A stretch of 11,694 nt of DNA from CAYSLA01 sp964431685 (GCA_964431685.1 CAYSLA010000107.1:1-11694), one strand, 5' to 3'. Shown: positions 1 through 6,942, counted from the stretch's first letter. Numbers and translations are program-made. The notes: generated by a model not told the origin, from the letters alone.

Positions 1-18
1 ACTCGGGCAACTTTTGAC

Positions 19-157
19 GTAAGAGCTCAGGCTATGTGAGAAACCACGTCATCCTGAACTTGGTTCAGGATCCATCCCTTCTCCGGATGGGTGCCGGATA
101 TCCTGAACTTGATTCAGGACCGGCATGACGTAGTTTTCCGCGAGACTGAGCTCTTAC
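19..157. mobile_element. MITE-like inverted-repeat element with target duplication
   Basis: The ends are a perfect 12-bp inverted repeat, GTAAGAGCTCAG at 19-30 and its complement at 146-157. The match continues imperfectly inward through an ACGTCAT block (45-51, with its complement near 125-131). Inside are two 8-bp-arm palindromes of the TCCTGAA/TTCAGGA type (51-71 and 101-119) and a central CCATCC/GGATGG hairpin (72-77, 85-90). Immediately outside are the direct repeats CTTTTGAC (11-18) and CCTTTGAC (158-165), identical in 7 of 8 bases and in the last six. This is the layout of a non-autonomous miniature transposon that made an 8-bp target duplication. It encodes no protein. The inner motif resembles GTCATCCTGAAC-type dispersed repeats of many bacterial genomes. 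The transposase family that moved it cannot be named from this copy. Confidence 0.72.
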
Positions 158-160
158 CCT

Positions 161-190
161 TTGACTTCAGCCTGTCCAATTCGGTATTCT
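161..190 (+). promoter_or_regulatory. Candidate sigma70-type promoter of xylB
   Basis: TTGACT at 161-166 (5 of 6 to the -35 consensus) is followed after 18 bp by TATTCT at 185-190 (4 of 6 to the -10 consensus). Transcription would begin near 197, about 30 bases before the xylB start. The -35 core lies in the right-hand target duplication of the MITE-like element. An alternative -10, TATAGT at 190-195, matches better but has no -35 at usual spacing. Confidence 0.4.
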
Positions 191-228
191 ATAGTCTGTT
201 TTGTGAGAGGTTTGCATTGGAGGCTGGG

Positions 229-1761
229 ATGAGGTTTCTGCTTGGAATAGACATCGGGACGAGCGGTGTCAAAGCGTTGCTGATCGACGCTGAGCGCGAC
301 GGACACGTGGTTGCATCGTCAACACGCACCTATCCGTTGTATACTCCAAAGCCGCAGTGGGCTGAGCAGAATCCCGATGACTGGTGGCAAGGGACGATTC
401 TGGCGATCAGGGATGTTCTCGAAGCGTCATCCGCGAAGCCGGAGGACATAAAGGGCGTGGGCCTTTCCGGACAAATGCACGGGTCAGTCTTTCTCGACGA
501 GAACGACGAGGTGCTTCGTCCGGCCATCCTTTGGTGCGATCAGCGTACACAGTCGGAGTGCGACTGGATTACCGCCACAGTAGGCGCTGAGCGGATCGTC
601 GAGCTCACGAGCAACCCCGTCCTCACAGGGTTCACCGCAGGAAAGATCATCTGGCTCAGGAACAACGAGCCGGAAGTGTTCGCCAAAGTCCGGAGAGTGC
701 TTCTTCCAAAGGACTTCATAAGACTGCGCCTGACGGGCGAGTACGCGAGCGAAGTGTCGGACGCGAGTGGGACTTCACTTTTCAACGTAACAAAGCGTGA
801 CTGGGCATACGAGGTGCTGGATGCGATTGGCATCCCCGCCGGCTGGATGCCCAGGGTATACGAGAGTCCTGAGATAAGTGGGCGAGTAATCGCTAGTGCC
901 GCTTCCGCCACGGGTCTTGCTGTGGGAACCCCTGTCGCCGGAGGGGGAGGGGACCAGGCCGCCGGTGCGGTGGGCAATGGAATTGTGGAGCCGGGGATAA
1001 TCTCATCGACGGTCGGCACTTCCGGTGTCGTGTTCGCATTCTCGGATAAGCCGACGGTTGATCCTGGTCTGCGCGTGCATACTTTCTGCCACGCTGTGCC
1101 CCGCAAGTGGCACGTGATGGGCGTGATGCTCAGCGCGGGCGGAAGTCTGCGGTGGTATCGGGACACCTTCTGCGAATGCGAGACTGCCGTGGCGAATGCA
1201 CAGGGCCGCGACCCCTATGAGATCATGTGTGATGAAGCGGCGGCCGCTCCCGCGGGTTGCGAAGGGCTCATATTCCTGCCTTATCTCACCGGCGAACGCA
1301 CACCGTACCCCGATGCCAGCGCGAGAGGTGTGTTCTTCGGCGCCACACTCAGGAGCAACAGGGCCGCGTTCATCCGGTCAGTGCTTGAGGGTGTAGCTTA
1401 CGGACTGAGGGATTCATTTGGCATATTGGAGGAGATGGGAGTCCCGATCAAACAGGTGCGGTCTTCGGGCGGCGGCGCAAGGAGTCGGCTGTGGCGCCAG
1501 ATACAGACGGATGTGACAGGATACGATCATGTTACGATCAACATCGATGAGGGGCCGGCTCTCGGTGTTGCGCTGCTGGCTGGCGTCGGAGTGGGGATAT
1601 ATGACAGCGTCGAATCTGCCTGTCGATCGGTGATCAAAGTGACAAATACTACTTCCAGCGACCCCGCTGCGAAGCGCATATACCAAAACTACTACCCGGT
1701 GTACCGTTCGCTGTATCAGTCACTGAAGTCTGACTTTGCAGCAGTATCATCGATCACGTAA
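229..1761 (+). CDS. xylB: Xylulokinase (FGGY family)
   Basis: ATP-dependent cytosolic kinase that converts D-xylulose to D-xylulose 5-phosphate, the entry step to the pentose phosphate pathway. The 510-residue protein has the full family length. The N-terminal ATPase motif is DIGTSGVK (8-15). GLSGQMHG (78-85) is the signature that separates xylulokinases from glycerol and gluconate kinases. ILWCDQR (100-106) and SGTSLFNV (180-187) follow. The catalytic base is probably Asp242 in GGGGDQAAGA, and GTSG (263-266) begins the second FGGY domain. The ATG at 229 has GGAGG at 219-223 with 5-base spacing. The frame stays open upstream to a GTG at 91, but that stretch lies in the inserted repeat and adds non-family residues. 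No xylose isomerase or transporter is seen nearby. tyrS follows after 52 bp on the same strand and may be co-transcribed. Confidence 0.93.
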   Translation: MRFLLGIDIGTSGVKALLIDAERDGHVVASSTRTYPLYTPKPQWAEQNPDDWWQGTILAIRDVLEASSAKPEDIKGVGLSGQMHGSVFLDENDEVLRPAILWCDQRTQSECDWITATVGAERIVELTSNPVLTGFTAGKIIWLRNNEPEVFAKVRRVLLPKDFIRLRLTGEYASEVSDASGTSLFNVTKRDWAYEVLDAIGIPAGWMPRVYESPEISGRVIASAASATGLAVGTPVAGGGGDQAAGAVGNGIVEPGIISSTVGTSGVVFAFSDKPTVDPGLRVHTFCHAVPRKWHVMGVMLSAGGSLRWYRDTFCECETAVANAQGRDPYEIMCDEAAAAPAGCEGLIFLPYLTGERTPYPDASARGVFFGATLRSNRAAFIRSVLEGVAYGLRDSFGILEEMGVPIKQVRSSGGGARSRLWRQIQTDVTGYDHVTINIDEGPALGVALLAGVGVGIYDSVESACRSVIKVTNTTSSDPAAKRIYQNYYPVYRSLYQSLKSDFAAVSSIT

Positions 1762-1813
1762 GGGAGCACTTCAACGTCCTCCCGCGGAAGGTTCTACACA
1801 CGGAGACATCAAA

Positions 1814-3037
1814 TTGACTATTGACGAACAACTGACAGCCATAAAGCGCGGCACCGTTGAAATAGTGCCTGAGGAGGCTCTGAAAGAGAAGCTCAAGAAG
1901 TCTCAGGCGACGGGCAAGCCGCTTCGGATAAAGCTGGGCCTGGATCCGACTGCGCCTGACATACACCTCGGCAACGCCGTAGTGCTGCGGAAGATGCGCC
2001 AGTTCCAGGATATGGGCCACGAAGTCTACATCATTATCGGCGACTTCACCGCGTCCATCGGCGATCCATCGGGTCGAACCGTAACCCGGCCGCAGCTTAC
2101 CGAGTCGGAGATCAAGGATAACGCAAAGACCTACTACGAGCAGTACTGCCGGATACTTGATGAGTCTAAGACCAAAGTGGTCTTCAACAGCGAGTGGCTC
2201 GGTAAGCTCAAGTTTGCCGATGTCATCACAATTGCCGCCAAGCTCACTGTGGCGCGCGTTCTGGAGCGTGATGACTTCGCCACCCGGCTGGCCGAGAACC
2301 GTCCAATCAGTCTGCACGAGCTCATGTATCCGCTCTGCCAGGCTTACGACTCGGTGGAGTTGCAGGCCGACGTGGAGGTCGGCGGCACTGAGCAGAAGTT
2401 CAACATACTGATGGGGCGTGATTTGCAGGGGCAGTACGGCCAGGACGAGCAGATTGGGTTGTTCACGCCGATTCTCCCCGGTCTCGACGGCGTGCAGAAG
2501 ATGTCGAAGTCGCTGGGCAACTATGTTGGTATAACCGAGTCCCCGAAAGACATGTTCGGCAAGATAATGTCCATCGGAGATGATATGATGCCGACGTTCT
2601 TCGAGCTCTGTACCGACGTCCCGATTGATGATATCAAGACGATGATGGCTGACGTTGCCTCAGGGGCGATGCACCCGATGGACGCCAAGAAGCGGCTGGG
2701 CCGGGAGATCGTTGGGATATACCATTCCGCGGAGGCAGGTGTTGAGGCACAGGCTGAGTTCGAGAGAGTGTTCAGCCAGCGCGAGATACCGCAGGATATG
2801 CCCGAAATAGTCTTGGGAGCCGACGACCTCGAGAATGGCAAGATCGGCATCGCAAAGCTGCTTGTGAAGGCCGGCATGGCTTCGTCTAACAGCGAGGCCA
2901 GACGACTGGTGCAGCAGGGTGGGGTATCCATCGACGGCGAAAAGATTCCGGATATGTCGTTTGAACTGGAGCCAAAGGACGGTCAAGTCCTTCGCGCCGG
3001 AAAACTGCGTTTCGGAAAGATCACAACGTGCCTGTAG
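1814..3037 (+). CDS. tyrS: Tyrosyl-tRNA synthetase, KMSKS (TyrZ-like) type
   Basis: Class I aminoacyl-tRNA synthetase that activates tyrosine with ATP and charges tRNA-Tyr in the cytosol. The HIGH-equivalent is HLGN in GLDPTAPDIHLGN. It is followed by IIGDFTASIGDPSGR and the KMSKS loop in QKMSKSLGNYVGI. These features mark the TyrZ-like branch, not the KFGKT branch. The C-terminus (about the last 65 residues, GIAKLLVKAG onward) is an S4 RNA-binding domain. I chose TTG at 1814, giving 407 residues, because GGAG at 1802-1805 is well spaced and TIDEQL is the usual beginning of this family. An in-frame TTG at 1736 overlaps xylB and adds a non-conserved peptide. The stop codon TAG lies in a GTAGGGGC repeat, so the last few residues (TTCL) may have been altered by the repeat's arrival. 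Confidence 0.94.
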   Translation: MTIDEQLTAIKRGTVEIVPEEALKEKLKKSQATGKPLRIKLGLDPTAPDIHLGNAVVLRKMRQFQDMGHEVYIIIGDFTASIGDPSGRTVTRPQLTESEIKDNAKTYYEQYCRILDESKTKVVFNSEWLGKLKFADVITIAAKLTVARVLERDDFATRLAENRPISLHELMYPLCQAYDSVELQADVEVGGTEQKFNILMGRDLQGQYGQDEQIGLFTPILPGLDGVQKMSKSLGNYVGITESPKDMFGKIMSIGDDMMPTFFELCTDVPIDDIKTMMADVASGAMHPMDAKKRLGREIVGIYHSAEAGVEAQAEFERVFSQREIPQDMPEIVLGADDLENGKIGIAKLLVKAGMASSNSEARRLVQQGGVSIDGEKIPDMSFELEPKDGQVLRAGKLRFGKITTCL

Positions 3038-3059
3038 GGGCAGACCTGTGTGTCTGCCC
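3034..3059. repeat. GTAGGGGC hairpin repeat, copy 1
   Basis: GGGCAGAC (3038-3045) and GTCTGCCC (3052-3059) form a perfect 8-bp stem around a 6-base loop, directly after the tyrS stop. The leading GTAGGGGC recurs at 3090, so this appears to be a dispersed repeat and not a unique terminator. No clear T-tract follows (ATTGTGTTTCC), though the hairpin could still weaken read-through. The repeat provides the TAG stop of tyrS. Confidence 0.6.
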
Positions 3060-3089
3060 ATTGTGTTTCCGTGTCGTCGTTCGCCGGCC

Positions 3090-3116
3090 GTAGGGGCCGT
3101 GCCTCCGCGCCGGCCC
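3090..3116. repeat. GTAGGGGC hairpin repeat, copy 2
   Basis: A second GTAGGGGC start (3090-3097) is followed by a stem of GGGCCG (3094-3099) with CGGCCC (3111-3116) and an 11-base GC-rich loop. The overall plan matches copy 1, 56 bp upstream, but the stem sequence differs. It ends 17 bases before the next start codon. Together the two copies fill most of the 96-bp tyrS-URO-D spacer. Confidence 0.5.
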
Positions 3117-3133
3117 GTCTTGGGAGATAACCA

Positions 3134-4405
3134 ATGCTAAATAGTAATGACCTTTCGATACTCCGCTCGCTGGGTGAGAAAATCGCCCGAATAGCCGAAC
3201 ACCCGGTGATGGATGAACGGCGTTCTTCGTGGAAGGCCGAAAAGGCTCTGAGGGGTGTGCGGCCCATGATTCTGGCCGAGTCCGGCGGAGTGATCGACGA
3301 GGTTGTCCCGCTGAGCTCGTTGCAGTGCGAGGGTGAGTGGGCGCGCGGAATAGAACGCTGGCTCAGGGATCGCATCTTTCACGCAGAAAGCGTCGGTGAC
3401 GACTACGTCGTCGAGCCGAGGGTCTACTATGGGGGCGTTGTGACTTCGTCAGACTTTGGGGTGCAGACGGTCTACCATAAGCCCGAAACTGACGGAGTGC
3501 TGGGCAGCCACGTGTGGGATGCGCCTCTTAAGAAACTCCCGGAAGATATCGAAAAGCTTCATTTCAGGGAGCACGTATTTGACGCTGAGGCGACTTTGGA
3601 GTCGAAGACCACGCTGGAAAGCGTTTTCGCAGGCATTCTTGCTGTGGAGAACAAGTCCAGCTATTGGTGGACACTCGGCCTGACGAACCCGGCCGTGGGA
3701 CTTTACGGTCTGCAGGAACTCTTGATGGCGTTCTATGACTGCCCGGATGGTCTGCACGCCCTGATGGCGTTCTTGCGAGACGATCACCTGCAGACAGTTG
3801 ACTGGCTGGAATCAAACGGACTGCTGACGGTCAACAACGAGGACGACTATATTGGCTCAGGGTCCATAGGCTATACCGATCTTCTTCCGCAGTCCGACTA
3901 CCAACCGGGCTCGCCTGCGAGAACGCGTGATATGTGGGTTCTATCGGAGTCTCAGGAGACCGTGGGGGTATCCCCTGAGTTGTTCGAGGAGTTCATATTC
4001 CCATATCAGTTACCTGTGGCTGAGAAGTTCGGGCTCTCATACTACGGGTGCTGCGAGCCGATTGACAGCCGTTGGGAGGTCGTCAAGCGCCTACCGAACC
4101 TTCGATGCGTGTCGATCTCTCCGTGGTCCGATCAGACGAAGATGGCAGCCAATCTCGGCAAAGATCATGTCTTCTGCCGAAAACCGAATCCCGCGCTCAT
4201 CAGCACAGCGTGGAACGAGGACACAATCCGAAGAGACATCCGAGAGACACTGGAGATCACCAGAGGGCTGAACGTGGAGTTTGCCATGAAAGACGTCCAC
4301 ACTCTCTGCGGTGAGCCGTGGAGACTAGGCCGCTGGGTTGAGATCGTCCGCGAAGAGATGGCTCTGGCCGGCTGTGGCGAGACACAGGGACGCATTATGG
4401 TGTGA
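3134..4405 (+). CDS. URO-D superfamily (corrinoid methyltransferase-like) protein
   Basis: A 423-residue protein resembling the uroporphyrinogen decarboxylase (URO-D) superfamily, in the branch common in Lentisphaerae, Armatimonadota and related environmental bacteria, not the haem-pathway HemE. Recognisable blocks are YYGCCEPIDSRW (303-314), LPNLRCVSISPWSD (320-333), the FCRKPNPALIS region (347-357), and MKDVHTLCGEPWRLGRWVEI (385-404). The cysteines at 306/307 and the His389/Cys392 pair are possible zinc ligands of the kind used by MtaA/MtbA-type methyltransferases to activate a methyl acceptor thiol; that role is inference. The ATG has GGGAG at 3122-3126 with 7-base spacing. No corrinoid protein or MtaB/MttB partner is adjacent, so its substrate cannot be deduced. 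It converges on the minus-strand ATPase, leaving 61 bp between stops. Confidence 0.75.
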   Translation: MLNSNDLSILRSLGEKIARIAEHPVMDERRSSWKAEKALRGVRPMILAESGGVIDEVVPLSSLQCEGEWARGIERWLRDRIFHAESVGDDYVVEPRVYYGGVVTSSDFGVQTVYHKPETDGVLGSHVWDAPLKKLPEDIEKLHFREHVFDAEATLESKTTLESVFAGILAVENKSSYWWTLGLTNPAVGLYGLQELLMAFYDCPDGLHALMAFLRDDHLQTVDWLESNGLLTVNNEDDYIGSGSIGYTDLLPQSDYQPGSPARTRDMWVLSESQETVGVSPELFEEFIFPYQLPVAEKFGLSYYGCCEPIDSRWEVVKRLPNLRCVSISPWSDQTKMAANLGKDHVFCRKPNPALISTAWNEDTIRRDIRETLEITRGLNVEFAMKDVHTLCGEPWRLGRWVEIVREEMALAGCGETQGRIMV

Positions 4406-4417
4406 GTCTGGGAGGGC

Positions 4418-4433
4418 CCGACGGCCACGTCGG
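4418..4433. terminator. Possible hairpin between convergent genes
   Basis: CCGACG (4418-4423) pairs with CGTCGG (4428-4433) around a GCCA loop. It is in the short spacer where the URO-D gene and the minus-strand ATPase converge. No T-run follows on either strand, so it is not a standard intrinsic terminator. Confidence 0.25.
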
Positions 4434-4466
4434 CACGGACGGCGATGTTGATCATCATTCCCTGGA

Positions 4467-5699
4467 TCAGTCTTGCGCGGCAAGTCCGTCCCACAGAAAG
4501 TCCGTCCACGCGACAGCGCCAATGCCAGTAGCTGCCGCGGTCTTTGTGTGTTTCTCGTCGCACAAGACCAGGGGGCGGTATTCGGGCCAGCGCCAGCAGA
4601 ATTCCAGGAGCCCCTTGAGGTCCTGGCTTGTGTATTCACCTGTCTTGATTTCCACTGCCCACTTACCCCACGAACCGTCAATTATTGCATCAACCTCCAG
4701 GGGCTCTTCACGCCAGTAAGTTACAGCCTGCTCGCATCCTACTGCAAAAGCAATGCAGGCGTTTTCAACCCAGCGTCCCCAGACGTCCGGAGCGCATTGA
4801 ACGGTGGGCGGATCACCGACGCGTGACGCAGCCAGAAGAGCATTGTTAAGAGGCACCAGCTTTGGCAATGATGCTCGTTTTCGCACTTCTCTGGCGCTGA
4901 ACTTCTTTACTGTGCTGACAAGATAAGCCGAATCCAACAGGCTTAGGTAGTGGGCAATTGTTTCGAGTGTGCCAGCGTCAGTGATGGCCCCCGCTATCTT
5001 GGTCAGCGACATGATTTCCGAGGGGTGTCCGGTACACACAGCAAATATCTGCCTAAGAAGTGCGGGCTTACGGATGGATTCCAGCATCATCAGGTCCCTG
5101 CCGACGGCAGGCTCGATAATGGCGTCTCGCAGGTAGGCTTTCCAGCGCGGCAAATCAGAAATCAGGCTCATCCCACCAGGAAAGCTGCCGAACCGGACAA
5201 AGCAATCGACCGCTCTTGCTTGAGTGAGTGAGAAAGCCTGGGCTAGATCGCGTGCGGTCCACTGGCGAATCAACAGGCGCTCATATCGACCAGCCATAGT
5301 CTCACGCGCACCCGATCCAAGTTCCAGCGCCGCGGAACCTGTAGCAACAATGTGCAGTGGAAGTTGTTCGCGGTACACCTGATCGATCGCTGATTTGAGA
5401 ATTCGGGACCAGTTCGGAAGATATTGGATCTCGTCAAGCAGAAGCACTGCATTCTGGCTTCGTGCAAGTTCGGTAGCTCGCCTCCAGTGTATCTCCCACC
5501 AACCTGGTAACGAGGCCTCGGGAGCATCAGCCGCCAGATAGATCGCCGAGTCATTCCACCGACGACAGATATCCAGCAGAATGCTTGTCTTGCCGACCTG
5601 TCTTGGACCGCTCAGCATCTGCACGCGACTGGGAGCCGGTTCCACCAGTCGCTTTTCGAGATTAGTTTTTACCGCGTAGTACCCAGTCGAAATAGCCAT
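4467..5699 (-). CDS. AAA+ ATPase, AAA_14/DUF4143 family
   Basis: A 410-residue P-loop ATPase of the AAA_14 plus DUF4143 architecture, a large family with unknown role, often patchily distributed. Walker A is GPRQVGKT (31-38). Walker B is VLLLDE (85-90), followed by IQYLPNW. The sensor motif is ATGS (119-122), and GRYERLLI (137-144) holds the likely arginine finger region. A winged-helix-like middle part follows. The C-terminal LEVDAI (334-339) and AVEIKTG (348-354) carry the D337, E350, K352 set of a PD-(D/E)xK nuclease-like fold, so nuclease activity is possible but unproven. The ATG at 5699 has no convincing SD; TATAAC lies 7 bases upstream, so a leaderless or very short leader is possible. 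A perfect 26-bp palindrome covers that promoter position. It is a single gene, convergent with URO-D and separated from the envelope genes by 160 bp. Confidence 0.85.
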   Translation of the reverse strand: MAISTGYYAVKTNLEKRLVEPAPSRVQMLSGPRQVGKTSILLDICRRWNDSAIYLAADAPEASLPGWWEIHWRRATELARSQNAVLLLDEIQYLPNWSRILKSAIDQVYREQLPLHIVATGSAALELGSGARETMAGRYERLLIRQWTARDLAQAFSLTQARAVDCFVRFGSFPGGMSLISDLPRWKAYLRDAIIEPAVGRDLMMLESIRKPALLRQIFAVCTGHPSEIMSLTKIAGAITDAGTLETIAHYLSLLDSAYLVSTVKKFSAREVRKRASLPKLVPLNNALLAASRVGDPPTVQCAPDVWGRWVENACIAFAVGCEQAVTYWREEPLEVDAIIDGSWGKWAVEIKTGEYTSQDLKGLLEFCWRWPEYRPLVLCDEKHTKTAAATGIGAVAWTDFLWDGLAAQD

Positions 5700-5705
5700 T
5701 GTTGT

Positions 5706-5731
5706 TATACCCGATAGATCTATCGGGTATA
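5706..5731. promoter_or_regulatory. 26-bp perfect palindrome, candidate operator
   Basis: Each half reads TATACCCGATAGA, and the dyad is complete over 26 bp with no loop. It ends 6 bases upstream of the minus-strand ATPase start. On the minus strand its proximal edge reads TATAAC, a 5 of 6 match to a -10 box, so a dimeric repressor bound here would block transcription. The bound protein is unknown; autoregulation is possible. Confidence 0.5.
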
Positions 5732-5769
5732 TCGTACAAAATCCTGAGGATAACTGTCAACCTATCATT

Positions 5770-5789
5770 GGGGGCTCAGAGGAGCCTCC
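5770..5789. terminator. Strong hairpin downstream of the envelope gene pair
   Basis: GGGGGCTC (5770-5777) pairs with GAGCCTCC (5782-5789), eight pairs including one G-T, around AGAG. It lies about 70 bases past the stop of the minus-strand His-rich gene and upstream of the ATPase promoter, which suits transcript termination or 3' end protection. There is no T-tract on the minus strand, so the call is tentative. Confidence 0.3.
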
Positions 5790-5859
5790 GATGTTCCGAG
5801 GTTTCGGATGCGACAGGGCTGTCAGTCCTGCAAAGCCCAGTATTCCGGAACAACGTGTA

Positions 5860-6213
5860 CTATCTGCCTTTCACCCTTGCGTATTCCCTGTGAGTTCCAG
5901 CCAAAGCCTTGTGTTCATAGTACAGCGATTTGTGCAGAACTGCTATCTTGGCGTGACTGTTCACTATCCGCGAGTTGCCTAGTTTCTTGTGCTCGGCGGC
6001 CATCGATTCGTGATGTGATGCCATGTCGCGGTGATAGGTCGCCATCTTCTCGTGGTGATATGCGGCGCTCCGATGCTCATTCGCGGTCTTCGCCACCACG
6101 TTGTAGTTGCCCGGATACCAGGGCGCCTGCCTGACTGACGCGAACAGCGCAGTCGCGAGCACCGCCACAATTGCCAAGAGCGTCATTACCTTCCAACTGA
6201 GTCTGGTGGCCAA
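5860..6213 (-). CDS. Small membrane-anchored protein with His heptad repeats
   Basis: Function not recognised. The 117-residue protein has a short basic N-terminus and one hydrophobic segment (about 9-27, MTLLAIVAVLATALFAS core), then an outward-facing helical tail. Histidines fall at 47, 54, 61, 68, 75 and then 87, 94, 101, 108, each series spaced exactly seven residues apart, with further His at 53 and 67. In the first series the unit is close to HxxMA, with Met at 57, 64 and 71. The repeat is visible in DNA as 21-bp units starting at 5999, 6020 and 6041. A long helix with a stripe of His/Met would suit metal binding or a coiled coil; this is inference. I chose TTG at 6213 because AGGAGGT (6222-6228) is 8 bases upstream; a TTG at 6234 lies before the SD, and an ATG at codon 10 is too far from it. 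It follows the LTxxQ gene by 150 bp. Confidence 0.72.
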   Translation of the reverse strand: MATRLSWKVMTLLAIVAVLATALFASVRQAPWYPGNYNVVAKTANEHRSAAYHHEKMATYHRDMASHHESMAAEHKKLGNSRIVNSHAKIAVLHKSLYYEHKALAGTHREYARVKGR

Positions 6214-6262
6214 GGTGGGATACCTCCTGTTCAAACGGCCTGTAGAGAGCTTTTTGGCCGAT

Positions 6263-6320
6263 GTTTCGGGATTTCGGCTTGCGCTATGCCGTGGGTCTCG
6301 TCAGGCCAGAATCCCGAAAC
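6263..6320. repeat. Inverted repeat between the LTxxQ and His-rich genes
   Basis: GTTTCGGGATT (6263-6273) and AATCCCGAAAC (6310-6320) are perfect 11-bp complements enclosing 36 bp that pair weakly further inward. The element lies in the minus-strand spacer of the two envelope genes. No T-run follows on the minus strand. It may be an intercistronic mRNA hairpin that lowers expression of the second gene, or a dispersed repeat. Confidence 0.55.
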
Positions 6321-6363
6321 AACCAGGCTCAGATGGAGGGTAGCGCGTCGCGATCGGTCCTCG

Positions 6364-6900
6364 TTACTTGCCTGGCTGTCCGGGCGGGGCAGGTGGTGGC
6401 CCGCCCGGCGCAAAGCGTCTGGCCTCCATAGCCTTTTCCAGACCAGCCGACTGCTTGGCTGTCAGAATCGCCCTAATCTGTGTCCAGGCGTCTATGCTCG
6501 CGTTGATGACCGCGGATTCCGCCTTATCGGCCTTGAGAGCCAGAGCTTTGACGTTCTTCGCGTCGTATTTTGTGGCCAGCACTGCTGCACGGAGCGCCTG
6601 GGTCGCTTTGGCGGCAGTCTGCTGGAGCGCAAGGATCTTCTTGTCGTTGTCGGCGGTGATCTTCTTGAGTTTCGCTGTCTGGTCTTTCGTAAGCCCAAGC
6701 GTCGCCGCCAGACGATCCACCATGAATGCGCTCGGAGGCCTGACCGCCATAGCCGGACACGACATCATCATCCGACCTCCACCAAACTGTCCGCCGGACT
6801 GCGGTCCGCCAGGCTGGTTCGGCCGATTGCCCTGGCTCCACGCAGCCACGCTGCAGGCCAACGTCGCGAATGCGGTTACGATAAGCAAGACTCTTTTCAT
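6364..6900 (-). CDS. Secreted LTxxQ (Spy/CpxP-like) periplasmic protein
   Basis: A 178-residue exported protein. Residues 1-20 (MKRVLLIVTAFATLACSVAA) form a Sec signal peptide, with likely cleavage after AA. A Gly/Pro/Gln-rich linker (24-42) and the Met/Cys cluster MMMSCPAM (44-51) follow. The rest is helical with two LTxxQ motifs, LTKDQ (70-74) and LTAKQ (146-150), the hallmark of the Spy/CpxP/metal-resistance family. The C-terminus is proline-rich (163-177). Family members act as periplasmic chaperones or metal-stress sensors. The ATG at 6900 has AGGAGG at 6909-6914 with 8-base spacing; an in-frame ATG at 6927 precedes the SD and is not used. The downstream His-rich gene makes a metal-related role attractive, but the sequence does not show which metal or stress. 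Confidence 0.8.
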   Translation of the reverse strand: MKRVLLIVTAFATLACSVAAWSQGNRPNQPGGPQSGGQFGGGRMMMSCPAMAVRPPSAFMVDRLAATLGLTKDQTAKLKKITADNDKKILALQQTAAKATQALRAAVLATKYDAKNVKALALKADKAESAVINASIDAWTQIRAILTAKQSAGLEKAMEARRFAPGGPPPAPPGQPGK

Positions 6901-6936
6901 GTGGGGTTCCTCCTGGGTGTTGCTCACACTTACTAT

Positions 6937-6942
6937 GTTATA
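6937..6942 (-). promoter_or_regulatory. Candidate -10 box of the LTxxQ gene
   Basis: On the minus strand these bases read TATAAC, about 30 bases beyond the SD and placing the start of transcription near 6930. No strong -35 occurs at 17 bp; TTGAAG lies 24 bp upstream, too far for standard sigma70 spacing. An alternative sigma factor is possible. Confidence 0.3.

Noticed and set aside
91..228. Extended xylB start at GTG 91
   Set aside because: The added 46 residues are encoded by the inserted inverted repeat and its flank; the ATG at 229 has a good SD and begins the conserved family sequence.
540..1166. 208-residue minus-strand frame inside xylB
   Set aside because: Antisense shadow of a conserved kinase, with no family signature.
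1736..1813. Extended tyrS start at TTG 1736
   Set aside because: It overlaps xylB and adds residues unlike the family; TTG 1814 has a well-placed GGAG.
5999..6062. CRISPR or tandem repeat array from the 21-bp periodicity
   Set aside because: The period is a multiple of three, in frame and explained by the His heptad protein; there are no spacers.
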